From an uncultured Acidimicrobiaceae bacterium (GTDB lineage: Bacteria; Actinomycetota; Acidimicrobiia; Acidimicrobiales; Poriferisodalaceae), in NCBI GenBank assembly GCA_913020735.1, contig CAJWBN010000010.1:1-34152 (forward strand): a stretch of 34,152 bases of DNA, in the 5' to 3' direction. Shown piece after piece: positions 25,025 to 31,933 of this stretch (position 1 is its first letter; the number at the start of each line of letters is the position of its first letter). The position numbers and the translations under genes are program-made. The notes under the pieces are model-generated. The model searched no databases. It was given only the letters and a program-made list of their open reading frames with translations, and was not told the DNA's origin.

Positions 25025-26113
25025 GTGATTCATAGCGACCGAATATTGATGGGCCCCGGCCCGAGTAATCCGTATCCAAAAGTAATGGAGGCCTTCGCTC
25101 GGCCGGTTCTTGGGCACTTGGATCCAGAATTCATATCTCTTCTGGATGAAACCAATGAGCGTTTACAAGAGATATGGCAAACAAATAACTCTCTAACATT
25201 TCCGATTAGCGCCACCGGTTCGGCTGGGATGGAAACCTCATTCGTTAATTTCATTAGTCCGGGTGACGAAGTCGTAGTTGGAGTCAACGGCGTCTTCGGC
25301 AACCGAATGTGTGACGTTGCAACTCGAGCAGGAGCTGTGGTCACTCGAGTTGAAGAAGAGTGGGGGCGGGCAATAGACCCCGAGAGACTCTTGAACGCGC
25401 ACCCTAATCCCAACATGATTGCAGTAGTACACGCCGAGACATCGACCGGCGTCCGAAATGACATCAAAGAGCTAGGCGCCGGCAAACGTGATGCCCTACT
25501 TCTAGTCGATTGTGTAACTTCCCTCGGTGGTATTCCCGTTTTAATTGATGAGTGGGCTATCGATATCGCTTATAGCGGAACTCAGAAGTGCCTCGGAGTC
25601 CCTCCGGGACTCTCTCCAATAACTGTCAGCGATAGAGCTATGGAGAGGCTCGTGGAGACTCCGCAAAGCTGGTATCTGGACTTGAACATGATCAAGGACT
25701 ATGTGACCGGCGATGGCGCCCGTGCCTACCATCACACAGCCCCTATCTCAATGCTTTATGCGTTACATGCGGGTTTGGGAGTCGTGCTCGATGAAGGTCT
25801 TTCACAAGCTTGGGAACGCCACCAGGCTTGTGGAGATGAACTTCATAGACGCCTACCCGAACTCGGCTTCGAGTTATGGGCCCAAGAGGGACATCGACTT
25901 CCCGAACTTACAACTGTTTCGATCCCAGACGGGCTGAACGATGCCGAAGGGCGCCAACATCTACTTAACCACTACGGAATCGAAGTCGGTGGCGGCCTTG
26001 GTCCAGTAGCTGGCAAAGTGTGGCGCATTGGATGCATGGGTCATACAGCGCAGATGCGCAACGTAAAGATGCTCCTCGGCGCTCTTGAGGAATTAACAGC
26101 AGATCTACGATAA
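25025..26113 (+). CDS. Class V aminotransferase, alanine/serine-glyoxylate aminotransferase-like
   Basis: A 362-residue PLP enzyme. ILMGPGPSNPYPKVMEAF is the family's opening, ISATGSAGMETSFVNFISPGDEVVV binds the PLP phosphate, VVHAETSTGVRND and LLLVDCVTSLGG hold the cofactor Asp, and SGTQKCLGVPPGLSP carries the Schiff-base lysine K188. The C-terminal GPVAGKVWRIGCMGH binds the substrate carboxylate by its arginine. The reaction is probably transamination of glyoxylate with Ala or Ser, giving glycine, which would link to the glycine cleavage genes. The start is uncertain: GTG 25025 is chosen, TTG 25016 is possible, neither with a Shine-Dalgarno. Confidence 0.9.
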   Translation: MIHSDRILMGPGPSNPYPKVMEAFARPVLGHLDPEFISLLDETNERLQEIWQTNNSLTFPISATGSAGMETSFVNFISPGDEVVVGVNGVFGNRMCDVATRAGAVVTRVEEEWGRAIDPERLLNAHPNPNMIAVVHAETSTGVRNDIKELGAGKRDALLLVDCVTSLGGIPVLIDEWAIDIAYSGTQKCLGVPPGLSPITVSDRAMERLVETPQSWYLDLNMIKDYVTGDGARAYHHTAPISMLYALHAGLGVVLDEGLSQAWERHQACGDELHRRLPELGFELWAQEGHRLPELTTVSIPDGLNDAEGRQHLLNHYGIEVGGGLGPVAGKVWRIGCMGHTAQMRNVKMLLGALEELTADLR

Positions 26114-26155
26114 ACGTCCTCTGCCGTTATTTGGGACTGCTCCTCTTCACAATTC

Positions 26156-27052
26156 TTACTGAGGATCCGCTTCCCATGGAGCGGGTCCGTCCATCGGCGG
26201 GTCCGCTCGACCTTCGAGCCACCCGTTAAATCGAGGCTGTCGTTTTTCTATAAAAGCCTGAGCTCCTTCTCGAGCATCAGGAAGGTGGTCAGTTACAGCC
26301 GTCTTGGCCGCGATCTCATCAAGCGACTGATCCCAGGTTAGATCAGCTGCCAATAAGATCGACCGTTTCAACATTCTCATGGCGACTTGAGGACCTTCTG
26401 CAAGTTCCCGAGCAAGCTTTAAAGTCTCATCCATTAGGTCTTCGGCATCAACGACGTCGTGTACAAGACCGAGCTCACATGCGGTTTCACCATCAACAAT
26501 TCGTTTACGCATCATGAAGTCCATCGCTTTGGCCACTCCAAGGTGCTGCACAAGCAACCATTGGCCACCTTCATCAGGCAACAACCCGAACCTCAGGGTC
26601 GCACTTCCCATTTTTGCTGACCGCGAAGCAATGCGAAAATCACAGGCGAGGGCCAGCGAAAATCCTGTTTGAATAGCGAACCCGTTTATCGCCGCTATCG
26701 ATAGCTTGTCGAGATTGCGGACAGCTGTATTGACCGCTTGAGATATTGTCCGCAAGCCGTTGTAGGTACCAGAAGGATTGTGATGTCCATGATGGATCTG
26801 CGGAACCTGGGTACTGTCACCGCCGTAACCCTTCAGATCATCTCCCGCCCAAAAAGCCGGTCCTTCGCCCGTGAAGACAACAACACGGATGCGGTCGTCC
26901 ATTTGGGTTTGCGTCAGAACTTCAACTAGGTCTCGTTTCATCGCAGCCGTAGATGCATTTAGGCTTTCGGGCCGGTTAAAGGTCACAACCAGAATGCCGG
27001 GATCCTCAACAGCCGTGAGAAACCCACAATATTCGCCCTCTTGAACTGACAT
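26156..27052 (-). CDS. Enoyl-CoA hydratase/isomerase family protein
   Basis: A 298-residue crotonase-fold protein. ILVVTFNRPESLNASTAAMKRDL, the oxyanion segment FTGEGPAFWAGDDLKGYGG, AAINGFAIQTGFSLALACDFRIAS and GSATLRFGLLPDEGGQWLLVQHLG are the characteristic blocks. A His-rich insertion (QIHHGHHNPSG, about residues 85-95) and a 30-residue Pro/Asp-rich tail distinguish it from the paralogue at 7298-8050. The frame extends to 27145, but ATG 27052, with a G-rich element just upstream, is preferred. The substrate is unknown. It is divergent from the small gene at 27145. Confidence 0.88.
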   Translation of the reverse strand: MSVQEGEYCGFLTAVEDPGILVVTFNRPESLNASTAAMKRDLVEVLTQTQMDDRIRVVVFTGEGPAFWAGDDLKGYGGDSTQVPQIHHGHHNPSGTYNGLRTISQAVNTAVRNLDKLSIAAINGFAIQTGFSLALACDFRIASRSAKMGSATLRFGLLPDEGGQWLLVQHLGVAKAMDFMMRKRIVDGETACELGLVHDVVDAEDLMDETLKLARELAEGPQVAMRMLKRSILLAADLTWDQSLDEIAAKTAVTDHLPDAREGAQAFIEKRQPRFNGWLEGRADPPMDGPAPWEADPQ

Positions 27053-27144
27053 CTGGAAACCCCCATGCCTCTTGTTGTCGACATCTACGAAGAACCTACC
27101 TCGTGTCGACCTCAGACACCCGCTCCTTGCTACGGTCCACTCCA

Positions 27145-27519
27145 ATGAACAGCTTTACCGATCGGCCATTTCAAGTCTTTAGCGACTCACTAATGCTTCG
27201 CTTCGATATCAGTGGGTCGCAAGGAGAAACCACTCACTACATCACGCCTTTCGTTACCGATGGGTCCAAGCTGTACGTTTTCGATGAACCGAGTCACGAC
27301 CCAGAAAAGTTCATTCAAATGCTGCTGGAACAAAACGTCTTGGTGAGCAGCAGATCAACTGGTGATCTCGAAGTAAGTGCCAGAGGAAGGCTTCCGACAC
27401 GTGATGAGGAGGACTGGGCCAGACCTGCATGTACTGAAAAATTTTTGTACGACCAGGCCTTGCAAGATCTAGCTTTGTTGGGGCCCTTAGTCGTTATAGA
27501 AGCCTCACCGGCGGACTAG
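27145..27519 (+). CDS. Hypothetical protein, possible PPOX/DDN-type split barrel
   Basis: A 124-residue protein. The run LMLRFDISGSQGETTHYITPFVTDGSKLYVF followed by DPEKFIQMLLEQNVLVSSRS recalls the split beta-barrel of deazaflavin-dependent nitroreductases, where a G-x-x-S-G-x-x-R stretch is followed by a strand and a helix holding the FxxxLxxNP segment; the match here is weak and the cofactor residues are not clear. It is cytoplasmic with no membrane segment. Its end overlaps the tail of the TauD-type gene by four bases. I consider it a real gene because it fills the gap in good coding style, but the function is open. Confidence 0.6.
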   Translation: MNSFTDRPFQVFSDSLMLRFDISGSQGETTHYITPFVTDGSKLYVFDEPSHDPEKFIQMLLEQNVLVSSRSTGDLEVSARGRLPTRDEEDWARPACTEKFLYDQALQDLALLGPLVVIEASPAD

Positions 27520-28361
27520 CTCAACACGGGCTGCTCGCCAGCCAGAGTGATCCGATACATCTCCCTTTTGCTTCCCGCATAGTCATTGATCGCAAAGTGC
27601 TGCGTCGCTCGGTTATCCCACATAGTCAAAGTCCCCGGCATCCACCGAACCCGACAAGTGAAAGCAATCTGGCGACTGTGTGCAAACAAGAATTCGAGCA
27701 ATGCGTCGCTTTCAGTCTTTGTCATTCCTTCTATGCCGACGGTATAGACCTCATTGACGAACAAGGATTGACGTCCAGTTAGCGGGTGGGAACGCACCAT
27801 AGGGTGTGTTTGAAGAACGACCGCTGTCTCATCTCCTTGAATGTTCATCGACGAGTCCGGGTCTGGCCGGCCAAATGTTCCTCGAGGGCCGTAGCTCCGT
27901 TCCGCGGAGTGAAGTCCCTTTAAGCCGCGAAGAATGGCCTGCATCGACTCCGACAAACTTTCAAAAGCTAGATACTGATTAGTGAATGCTGTGTCTCCTC
28001 CAGCCTCTGGAACCTCTAGGGCGTACAGCAAAGTTGCACTTGGCGGCTGCTCTTGAAAACTCCAGTCACTGTGCCACCCGCTACCAAAGAGGGGGCCTTT
28101 CTCTTCAGGCTCACGCAAGAGCCGCAAGACGTTTGGATGACCATCAACTGGCGTGATGAAAGGCGTGTCACCAAAATCACCAAGAGTCTTCGCGAACTTC
28201 TCAAAACCGTCTATATCCAGCTCTTGGTTTCGGAACACAAGAACTACATTTTCGGCAAGAGCTTCGTCTATCAATCGGACTTCTTCTGAGTTGATGCCAC
28301 TTTTGAGGTCAATATCAAATACCTCAGCGCCAAAGGCCCCCGTTAACGGCTTTATTTCCAT
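27516..28361 (-). CDS. TauD/TfdA-family 2-oxoglutarate/Fe(II) dioxygenase
   Basis: A 281-residue dioxygenase. Iron ligands are H97 and D99 in GWHSDWSF and distal H255 in ATQHFAIND; R266 in KREMYRITL binds the 2-oxoglutarate carboxylate. The spacing of the last two is the same as in TauD, whose distal histidine and arginine I recall as 255 and 266. The opening MEIKPLTGAFGAEVFDIDL and the EVPEAGGDTAFTNQYLAFESL stretch are standard. It may hydroxylate a sulfonate, a carboxylate herbicide-like acid or a carnitine-like substrate; no neighbour settles this. It is divergent from the LLM gene, 50 bases away. Confidence 0.93.
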   Translation of the reverse strand: MEIKPLTGAFGAEVFDIDLKSGINSEEVRLIDEALAENVVLVFRNQELDIDGFEKFAKTLGDFGDTPFITPVDGHPNVLRLLREPEEKGPLFGSGWHSDWSFQEQPPSATLLYALEVPEAGGDTAFTNQYLAFESLSESMQAILRGLKGLHSAERSYGPRGTFGRPDPDSSMNIQGDETAVVLQTHPMVRSHPLTGRQSLFVNEVYTVGIEGMTKTESDALLEFLFAHSRQIAFTCRVRWMPGTLTMWDNRATQHFAINDYAGSKREMYRITLAGEQPVLS

Positions 28362-28411
28362 AAAGAGAAACTAGCGCTGCAAAAGTCGCTTTGGTGCGCT
28401 AGGCAGGAGCT

Positions 28412-29470
28412 ATGAAGATTTCTATTGCATTCGGTGGACCTGCTTCAGGCAAGAAGCGGGATTGGGACACTCAGGTGGAATTCTTACGCGAGGCCGAGCA
28501 AATGGGTGTGGACATAATTTGGTCCGCAGAGGCATGGGGTATGGACGGTGTGAGCACCTTGGCCTACCTAGCCGCAGTAACCAAAGAAGTGCAACTCGGA
28601 ACAGGCATATTGCAGATCTCGGCTCGCACTCCTGTTATGACGGCTATGACAGCTTTGTCTATGGCAGCCATTAGTGACGACCGATTCATTTTGGGACTAG
28701 GTGTGAGTGGACCCCAAGTTGTTGAAGGACTGCATGGAATCCCTTTCCACCAGCCCCTTACCCGTCTGCGGGAAACAGTTGACATAGTCAGGCAGGCATT
28801 TGCTGGCGAGAAAATTACCTACGAGGGGTCACACCATGTTTTGCCTCGACCAGGCGGGGAGGGCAAAGCCCTTCGTTTAGCTCAGCCCGCCAACGAACAA
28901 ATACCAATTTGGCTCGCAACGCTAGGGCCAAAGTCGCTTGAGTACACCGGACAGGTAGCTGATGGATGGGCAGGAACATCCTTCGTTCCCACTGGAGCTG
29001 CTGCCACAATTGGGCATGTTCAACAAGGGGCTCTAGCAGCTGGCAGGGACCCGTCAAGCATCGAATACCAAGCCGGCGGCGCTGTTCAATTCGGTGATGA
29101 CACTGAGCGCCTATTAGCGCCTAGAAGGCAAGGAGTTGCATTCACATTGGGGGCAATGGGTTCGGCGACGACCAACTTTTACAACGCCGCTTACAGCCGC
29201 GGCGGCTTCGAGGCAGACGCACGACGAGTTCAACAGCTATGGGTGGACGGCCAACGCGAGCAGGCCATCGAAGCTGTCCCTGATGAACTGATCTTACAGA
29301 CCAACTTTTTAGGCTCTATCGCGGAGGTCACCGAACGCGTTCGCGCCTATCAAGAAGCGGGGATCTCTGTTCTTCGGGTTCAGCCAGAAGGCGTCGACAT
29401 GCAAGAACGGTTAGACAGCCTGGGCGGAATTGTCGACATCGTTAGGTCTTTGAACAAAGGTGACTCTTAG
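28412..29470 (+). CDS. LLM-class F420-dependent oxidoreductase
   Basis: A 352-residue luciferase-like monooxygenase-fold protein. MKISIAFGGP, the EAEQMGVDIIWSAEAWGMDGVSTLAYLAAVT segment, VQLGTGILQISARTPVMTAMTALSM, DRFILGLGVSGPQVVEGLHG and PIWLATLGPKSLEYTGQVADGWAGTSFVP match the actinobacterial TIGR03559-type family. The LGTGI strand and SGPQ turn are where F420 or FMN sits. The substrate is unknown. It is less than 40 percent like the LLM protein at 2624-3637 by eye, so it is not a recent duplicate. Confidence 0.9.
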   Translation: MKISIAFGGPASGKKRDWDTQVEFLREAEQMGVDIIWSAEAWGMDGVSTLAYLAAVTKEVQLGTGILQISARTPVMTAMTALSMAAISDDRFILGLGVSGPQVVEGLHGIPFHQPLTRLRETVDIVRQAFAGEKITYEGSHHVLPRPGGEGKALRLAQPANEQIPIWLATLGPKSLEYTGQVADGWAGTSFVPTGAAATIGHVQQGALAAGRDPSSIEYQAGGAVQFGDDTERLLAPRRQGVAFTLGAMGSATTNFYNAAYSRGGFEADARRVQQLWVDGQREQAIEAVPDELILQTNFLGSIAEVTERVRAYQEAGISVLRVQPEGVDMQERLDSLGGIVDIVRSLNKGDS

Positions 29471-29523
29471 CCCTAGCTACATTACGACACTTAGATCTCT
29501 TTATTGAAACTCTCCGCCGAGCA

Positions 29524-29718
29524 CTAGCCAACCGTGAGTATCCGTCGAACCGAGGCAAGATCGATGGTTCTATAGCTCGCAACACGGACCGACCATGAGT
29601 CAACATAATTCCGGCCTTCTGAGTGAAAGAAGGTCGTCATGGGACCTTCCTGTTGATAATTATCGACCCCACAAATTACTTCCTCGCGACCATCAACAAA
29701 CTCCAACTCAAAGATCAT
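29524..29718 (-). CDS. Small hypothetical protein
   Basis: A 64-residue reading frame beginning MIFELEFVDGREEVICGVDNYQQEG and ending YRTIDLASVRRILTVG. The alternating hydrophobic/charged pattern suggests a small beta-sheet protein with a C-terminal helix, and the composition looks natural rather than random. It sits alone in the 411-base gap between the LLM gene and msrB. A weak AGG element lies upstream on the minus strand. I do not recognise a family, so it may be a small conserved unknown or a chance ORF. Confidence 0.5.
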   Translation of the reverse strand: MIFELEFVDGREEVICGVDNYQQEGPMTTFFHSEGRNYVDSWSVRVASYRTIDLASVRRILTVG

Positions 29719-29743
29719 GCTTTAGAACTTACCTAGAGTCAGT

Positions 29744-29850
29744 TGTGGCTAACTAGTGCCAAAAGCCTGTGAATTCATAGTGGAAAGATCTTTGTTTTCC
29801 ACAGATAAGATTTCGAGGTAGCGACTGCAATAGTGTTGCCTTTATCCACA
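29744..29850 (+). promoter_or_regulatory. Cluster of DnaA-box-like 9-mers upstream of msrB
   Basis: In this short stretch TTATCCACA occurs at 29842-29850, an exact match to the DnaA box TTATNCACA. TTTTCCACA at 29795-29803 and the reverse-strand TTAGCCACA at 29744-29752 each differ by one base. The region is otherwise non-coding. It could be a DnaA-regulated promoter, a titration site or chance. No dnaA, dnaN or AT-rich unwinding region is nearby, so it is not called an origin. Confidence 0.4.
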
Positions 29851-29881
29851 ATTCGCCTGAATCACGTTTGAGAGACAACTG

Positions 29882-30289
29882 ATGAGTGACCGTTCAAAAA
29901 CCTTTACCGAAGATGACCTACGAGCCCGACTTACCCCTCTTCAGTACCACGTGACCCAAGAAGCTGGGACAGAGCAGGCCTTCACCGGCGACACATGGGA
30001 TCAGAAACAAGATGGGCTATACCGCTGCGTTGTTTGTGACACCGACTTGTTTTCTAGCGACTCGAAATATGAGTCGGGATCTGGTTGGCCAAGTTTCTGG
30101 CAACCGCTTTCTGACGGTGCTGTTGACACGAAAGTTGACACTTCTCACGGAATGGTGCGCGTCGAAGCTCTATGCCAGTCGTGCGGTGCGCATTTAGGCC
30201 ATGTCTTCCCCGATGGCCCTGACCCCACAGGCGACCGCTATTGCATGAACTCGGCGTCTATGCAATTTGATCCCCAAGAAAGCGAATAG
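29882..30289 (+). CDS. msrB: Peptide-methionine (R)-S-oxide reductase MsrB
   Basis: A 135-residue cytoplasmic repair enzyme that reduces methionine-R-sulfoxide in proteins. Structural zinc is held by C49/C52 (YRCVVCD) and C98/C101 (CQSCG). SGSGWPSFWQP (about 69-79) and GHVFPDGPDPTGDRYCMNS are the family signatures, with catalytic C121. A cysteine and not a UGA codon is present at the catalytic position, although Sec-MsrB exists elsewhere. Length is normal. It starts at ATG 29882 and ends 25 bases before the convergent MerR gene. Confidence 0.95.
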   Translation: MSDRSKTFTEDDLRARLTPLQYHVTQEAGTEQAFTGDTWDQKQDGLYRCVVCDTDLFSSDSKYESGSGWPSFWQPLSDGAVDTKVDTSHGMVRVEALCQSCGAHLGHVFPDGPDPTGDRYCMNSASMQFDPQESE

Positions 30290-30314
30290 ACGCCACAAAG
30301 GGACGGAGTATCTG

Positions 30315-30773
30315 TTATCCGGTTGCCTGAATTCGATCCTCAACCGACGGAAACAGATCGATAATGGCGTTGTCTAATTCTTCTTTGACTCCGGCCAAAG
30401 GCAGAACATTCAGTACGCCCTGGCCCTGATGTATCAGATCAATTATTTCTTCCCCTGAGACAAGCAAAGGCGAAGAGCCATTAATTACGAGATTGGCAGA
30501 CGCGACATCCGTACCAAGGTTTTCTCGTAAATAAGAAAATACGTCCCTCACCATTTCAAGTCGAATCCCGGCGTCGAGCAGAGTTTTTACTACTTTAAGT
30601 TCCAGAAGATCCTGATATGAATAGCTGCGCCTACTCCCGCTTCCTTGCGCGTCAGCCAAAGATGGGCGAATGAGGTCGGTGCGAGCCCAATAATCAAGCT
30701 GGCGGTAGGTGATACCAACCAATTCTGCGGTTCGCTTTCCTGAAAAACCTGATGCCACTGTGCCTTCGGTCAA
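30315..30773 (-). CDS. MerR-family regulator, mycobacterial Rv1830 (ResR/McdR)-like
   Basis: A 152-residue MerR-type DNA-binding protein. The winged-helix part KRTAELVGITYRQLDYWARTDLIRPS, then GSGSRRSYSYQDLLELKVVKTLLDAGI, is strongly like the actinobacterial regulator that follows the BFN gene in mycobacteria (Rv1830), linked there to cell division and growth control. The C-terminal half holds SGEEIIDLIHQGQGVLNVLPL as in that family. The frame runs open to 30869, but the TTG at 30773 has a GGAGG Shine-Dalgarno at 30781-30785 with a 7-base spacer and gives the expected N-terminus. It is last in the cluster with the FHA and BFN genes. Confidence 0.88.
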   Translation of the reverse strand: MTEGTVASGFSGKRTAELVGITYRQLDYWARTDLIRPSLADAQGSGSRRSYSYQDLLELKVVKTLLDAGIRLEMVRDVFSYLRENLGTDVASANLVINGSSPLLVSGEEIIDLIHQGQGVLNVLPLAGVKEELDNAIIDLFPSVEDRIQATG

Positions 30774-30780
30774 GGTTGTG

Positions 30781-30785
30781 CCTCC
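30781..30785 (-). promoter_or_regulatory. Shine-Dalgarno fixing the TTG start of the MerR gene
   Basis: On the minus strand GGAGG lies 7 bases before the TTG at 30773. No ATG or GTG further upstream in the frame has a comparable site, so this decides the start and removes 32 residues of poorly conserved extension. Confidence 0.65.
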
Positions 30786-30807
30786 ATCTCGGCAAGTAAT
30801 CAATGCG

Positions 30808-30837
30808 ATCACATGGGTGAAACTACGTCGATGTGAT
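30808..30837. promoter_or_regulatory. Inverted repeat ATCACAT / ATGTGAT upstream of the MerR gene
   Basis: ATCACAT at 30808-30814 and its exact inverse ATGTGAT at 30831-30837 are separated by 16 bases in the leader of the MerR gene. A further GATGTGA lies at 30918-30924. A dyad of this spacing is compatible with an autoregulatory MerR operator; this is inference. Confidence 0.4.
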
Positions 30838-30875
30838 GCCACAGTACGAGTAAACCGCACCGTAAGCAACCACCC

Positions 30876-30909
30876 TTCGCGCGATTTTTCGCGCGCTCAG
30901 CGCGAAAAA
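30876..30909. promoter_or_regulatory. GC-core inverted repeat between BFN and MerR genes
   Basis: TTTTTCGCGC (30885-30894) and GCGCGAAAAA (30900-30909) form a perfect 10-base inverted repeat with a 5-base spacer; TTCGCGCGA at 30876-30884 adds a third copy of the TTCGCGC half-site. In either direction the 3' arm ends in A, not T, so this is not a normal intrinsic terminator. It is better viewed as an operator or RNA-processing hairpin. Confidence 0.55.
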
Positions 30910-30931
30910 CCTTGCCTGATGTGAATTATGT

Positions 30932-31429
30932 TCAGAAATCGCCAGGGTTGACGTCGTCCAAGAACTGCTTGAACTCATCTAACAACTCATCTGGATCATT
31001 GTCGGGATCTCCCTCAGATCCATGTTCCTCGATGATTTGCCCAGCTTCAGCAAGAACGTCTTCCGAAGCAAAGATCGGAGTGTCTGTCCTAACAGCAATC
31101 GCTATCGCGTCACTAGGTCTGGCCGAAATAGTGCAGCTCTCGCCCTCAACTTGCAGCTCGATCTCTGCAAAAAAAGTGCGCTCGCGAAGCTCCGTCACTA
31201 CCACCCCAATTACATTTGCCTGGAGTTCTTCCAGCATGGTTACTAGCAGGTCGTGCGTTAGGGGTCTTGCTAGACGGATGCCCTCAATTCCCCGATGAAT
31301 AGCATGTGCCTCGGGGGTATCGATCACAACAGGCAACACCCTTCCCTGCCCTTCAGTCTCTCTTAACAACAGCAAAGGGCTGTTTGATGGCAACTCAACC
31401 TGAACTCCGAGTAACTCCATCTCGATCAT
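30932..31429 (-). CDS. Bifunctional nuclease (BFN, DUF151) domain protein
   Basis: A 165-residue protein with MELLGVQVELPSNSPLLLLRETEGQGRVLPVVIDTPEAHAI, then RPLTHDLLVTMLEELQANVIGVVVTEL, FFAEIELQ and ISARPSDAIAIAVRTDTPIFASEDVL. These are the conserved blocks of the BFN/DUF151 family (Rv1829-like). Plant members were reported to have nuclease activity; the bacterial role is unsettled. A very acidic C-terminal tail of about 35 residues follows. It is the fourth gene of the minus-strand cluster, 39 bases after the FHA gene. Confidence 0.9.
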   Translation of the reverse strand: MIEMELLGVQVELPSNSPLLLLRETEGQGRVLPVVIDTPEAHAIHRGIEGIRLARPLTHDLLVTMLEELQANVIGVVVTELRERTFFAEIELQVEGESCTISARPSDAIAIAVRTDTPIFASEDVLAEAGQIIEEHGSEGDPDNDPDELLDEFKQFLDDVNPGDF

Positions 31430-31468
31430 GTTCTGACCTTAGCTGGCTTGTCGGCTGCTAGCTCGCTT

Positions 31469-31933
31469 TCAAGTGGCCGATGACACAAGATAAAGCAATT
31501 TGAACTTACCTATCTGCAATTCATCGCCATTAGTAAGCAAGGCTTTGTTGTCTTCTAGGCGTTCCCCATTCAGATAAGTGCCATTCAGCGATCCTACGTC
31601 TTTGATGTCATAGCCCGTATCGCTCGCCGTCAACTCAACGTGAAGTCGAGAAACAGTGATGTCGTCGAGAAATATGTCACTGTCTGGGTGACGTCCCACT
31701 GTAACGACCTGCGCTGTAACCGCATATTGAGTGCCCGCCTGATGCCCACTAGCAACGATTAACGCAGCCCCTGTTAATGGATTTTCGAGGTCGATACCTT
31801 CAGAGTCACCTGTAAGAGTTTCGAGCGCTTCAGTGCTGGCTTCTTCAGCAAGACTCAAGGGCCGCCCACAACTAGAACAGAACCGCGCCCCTACATCGTT
31901 TGAGTGACCACACCCTTCACATAATTGAGTCAT
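31469..31933 (-). CDS. Zinc-ribbon plus FHA-domain protein (GarA/OdhI-like position)
   Basis: A 154-residue protein. Residues 5-22 form a zinc ribbon with Cys pairs C5/C8 and C19/C22. A roughly 35-residue acidic linker follows, then an FHA domain: VTVGRHPDSDIFLDDITVSRLHVEL and DVGSLNGTYLNGERL, the phosphothreonine-binding Arg, Ser-x-x-His and Asn residues all present. The position next to gcvH is that of mycobacterial GarA, which controls 2-oxoglutarate metabolism. The N-terminal phospho-acceptor motif of GarA (ETTSVFR) is not seen here; the linker contains ALETLTGDSE instead. It starts directly after the gcvH stop. Confidence 0.9.
   Translation of the reverse strand: MTQLCEGCGHSNDVGARFCSSCGRPLSLAEEASTEALETLTGDSEGIDLENPLTGAALIVASGHQAGTQYAVTAQVVTVGRHPDSDIFLDDITVSRLHVELTASDTGYDIKDVGSLNGTYLNGERLEDNKALLTNGDELQIGKFKLLYLVSSAT

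Noticed and set aside
29744-29850. Replication origin
   Set aside because: Only a few DnaA-like boxes, no dnaA/dnaN/gyrB genes and no clear AT-rich unwinding element.
29882-30289. MsrB as a third selenoprotein
   Set aside because: The catalytic position is an ordinary Cys codon in DRYCMNS and no in-frame TGA is present.
30885-30909. Intrinsic terminator between BFN and MerR genes
   Set aside because: On both strands the stem's 3' arm ends in A residues and no T-run follows, opposite to a rho-independent terminator.
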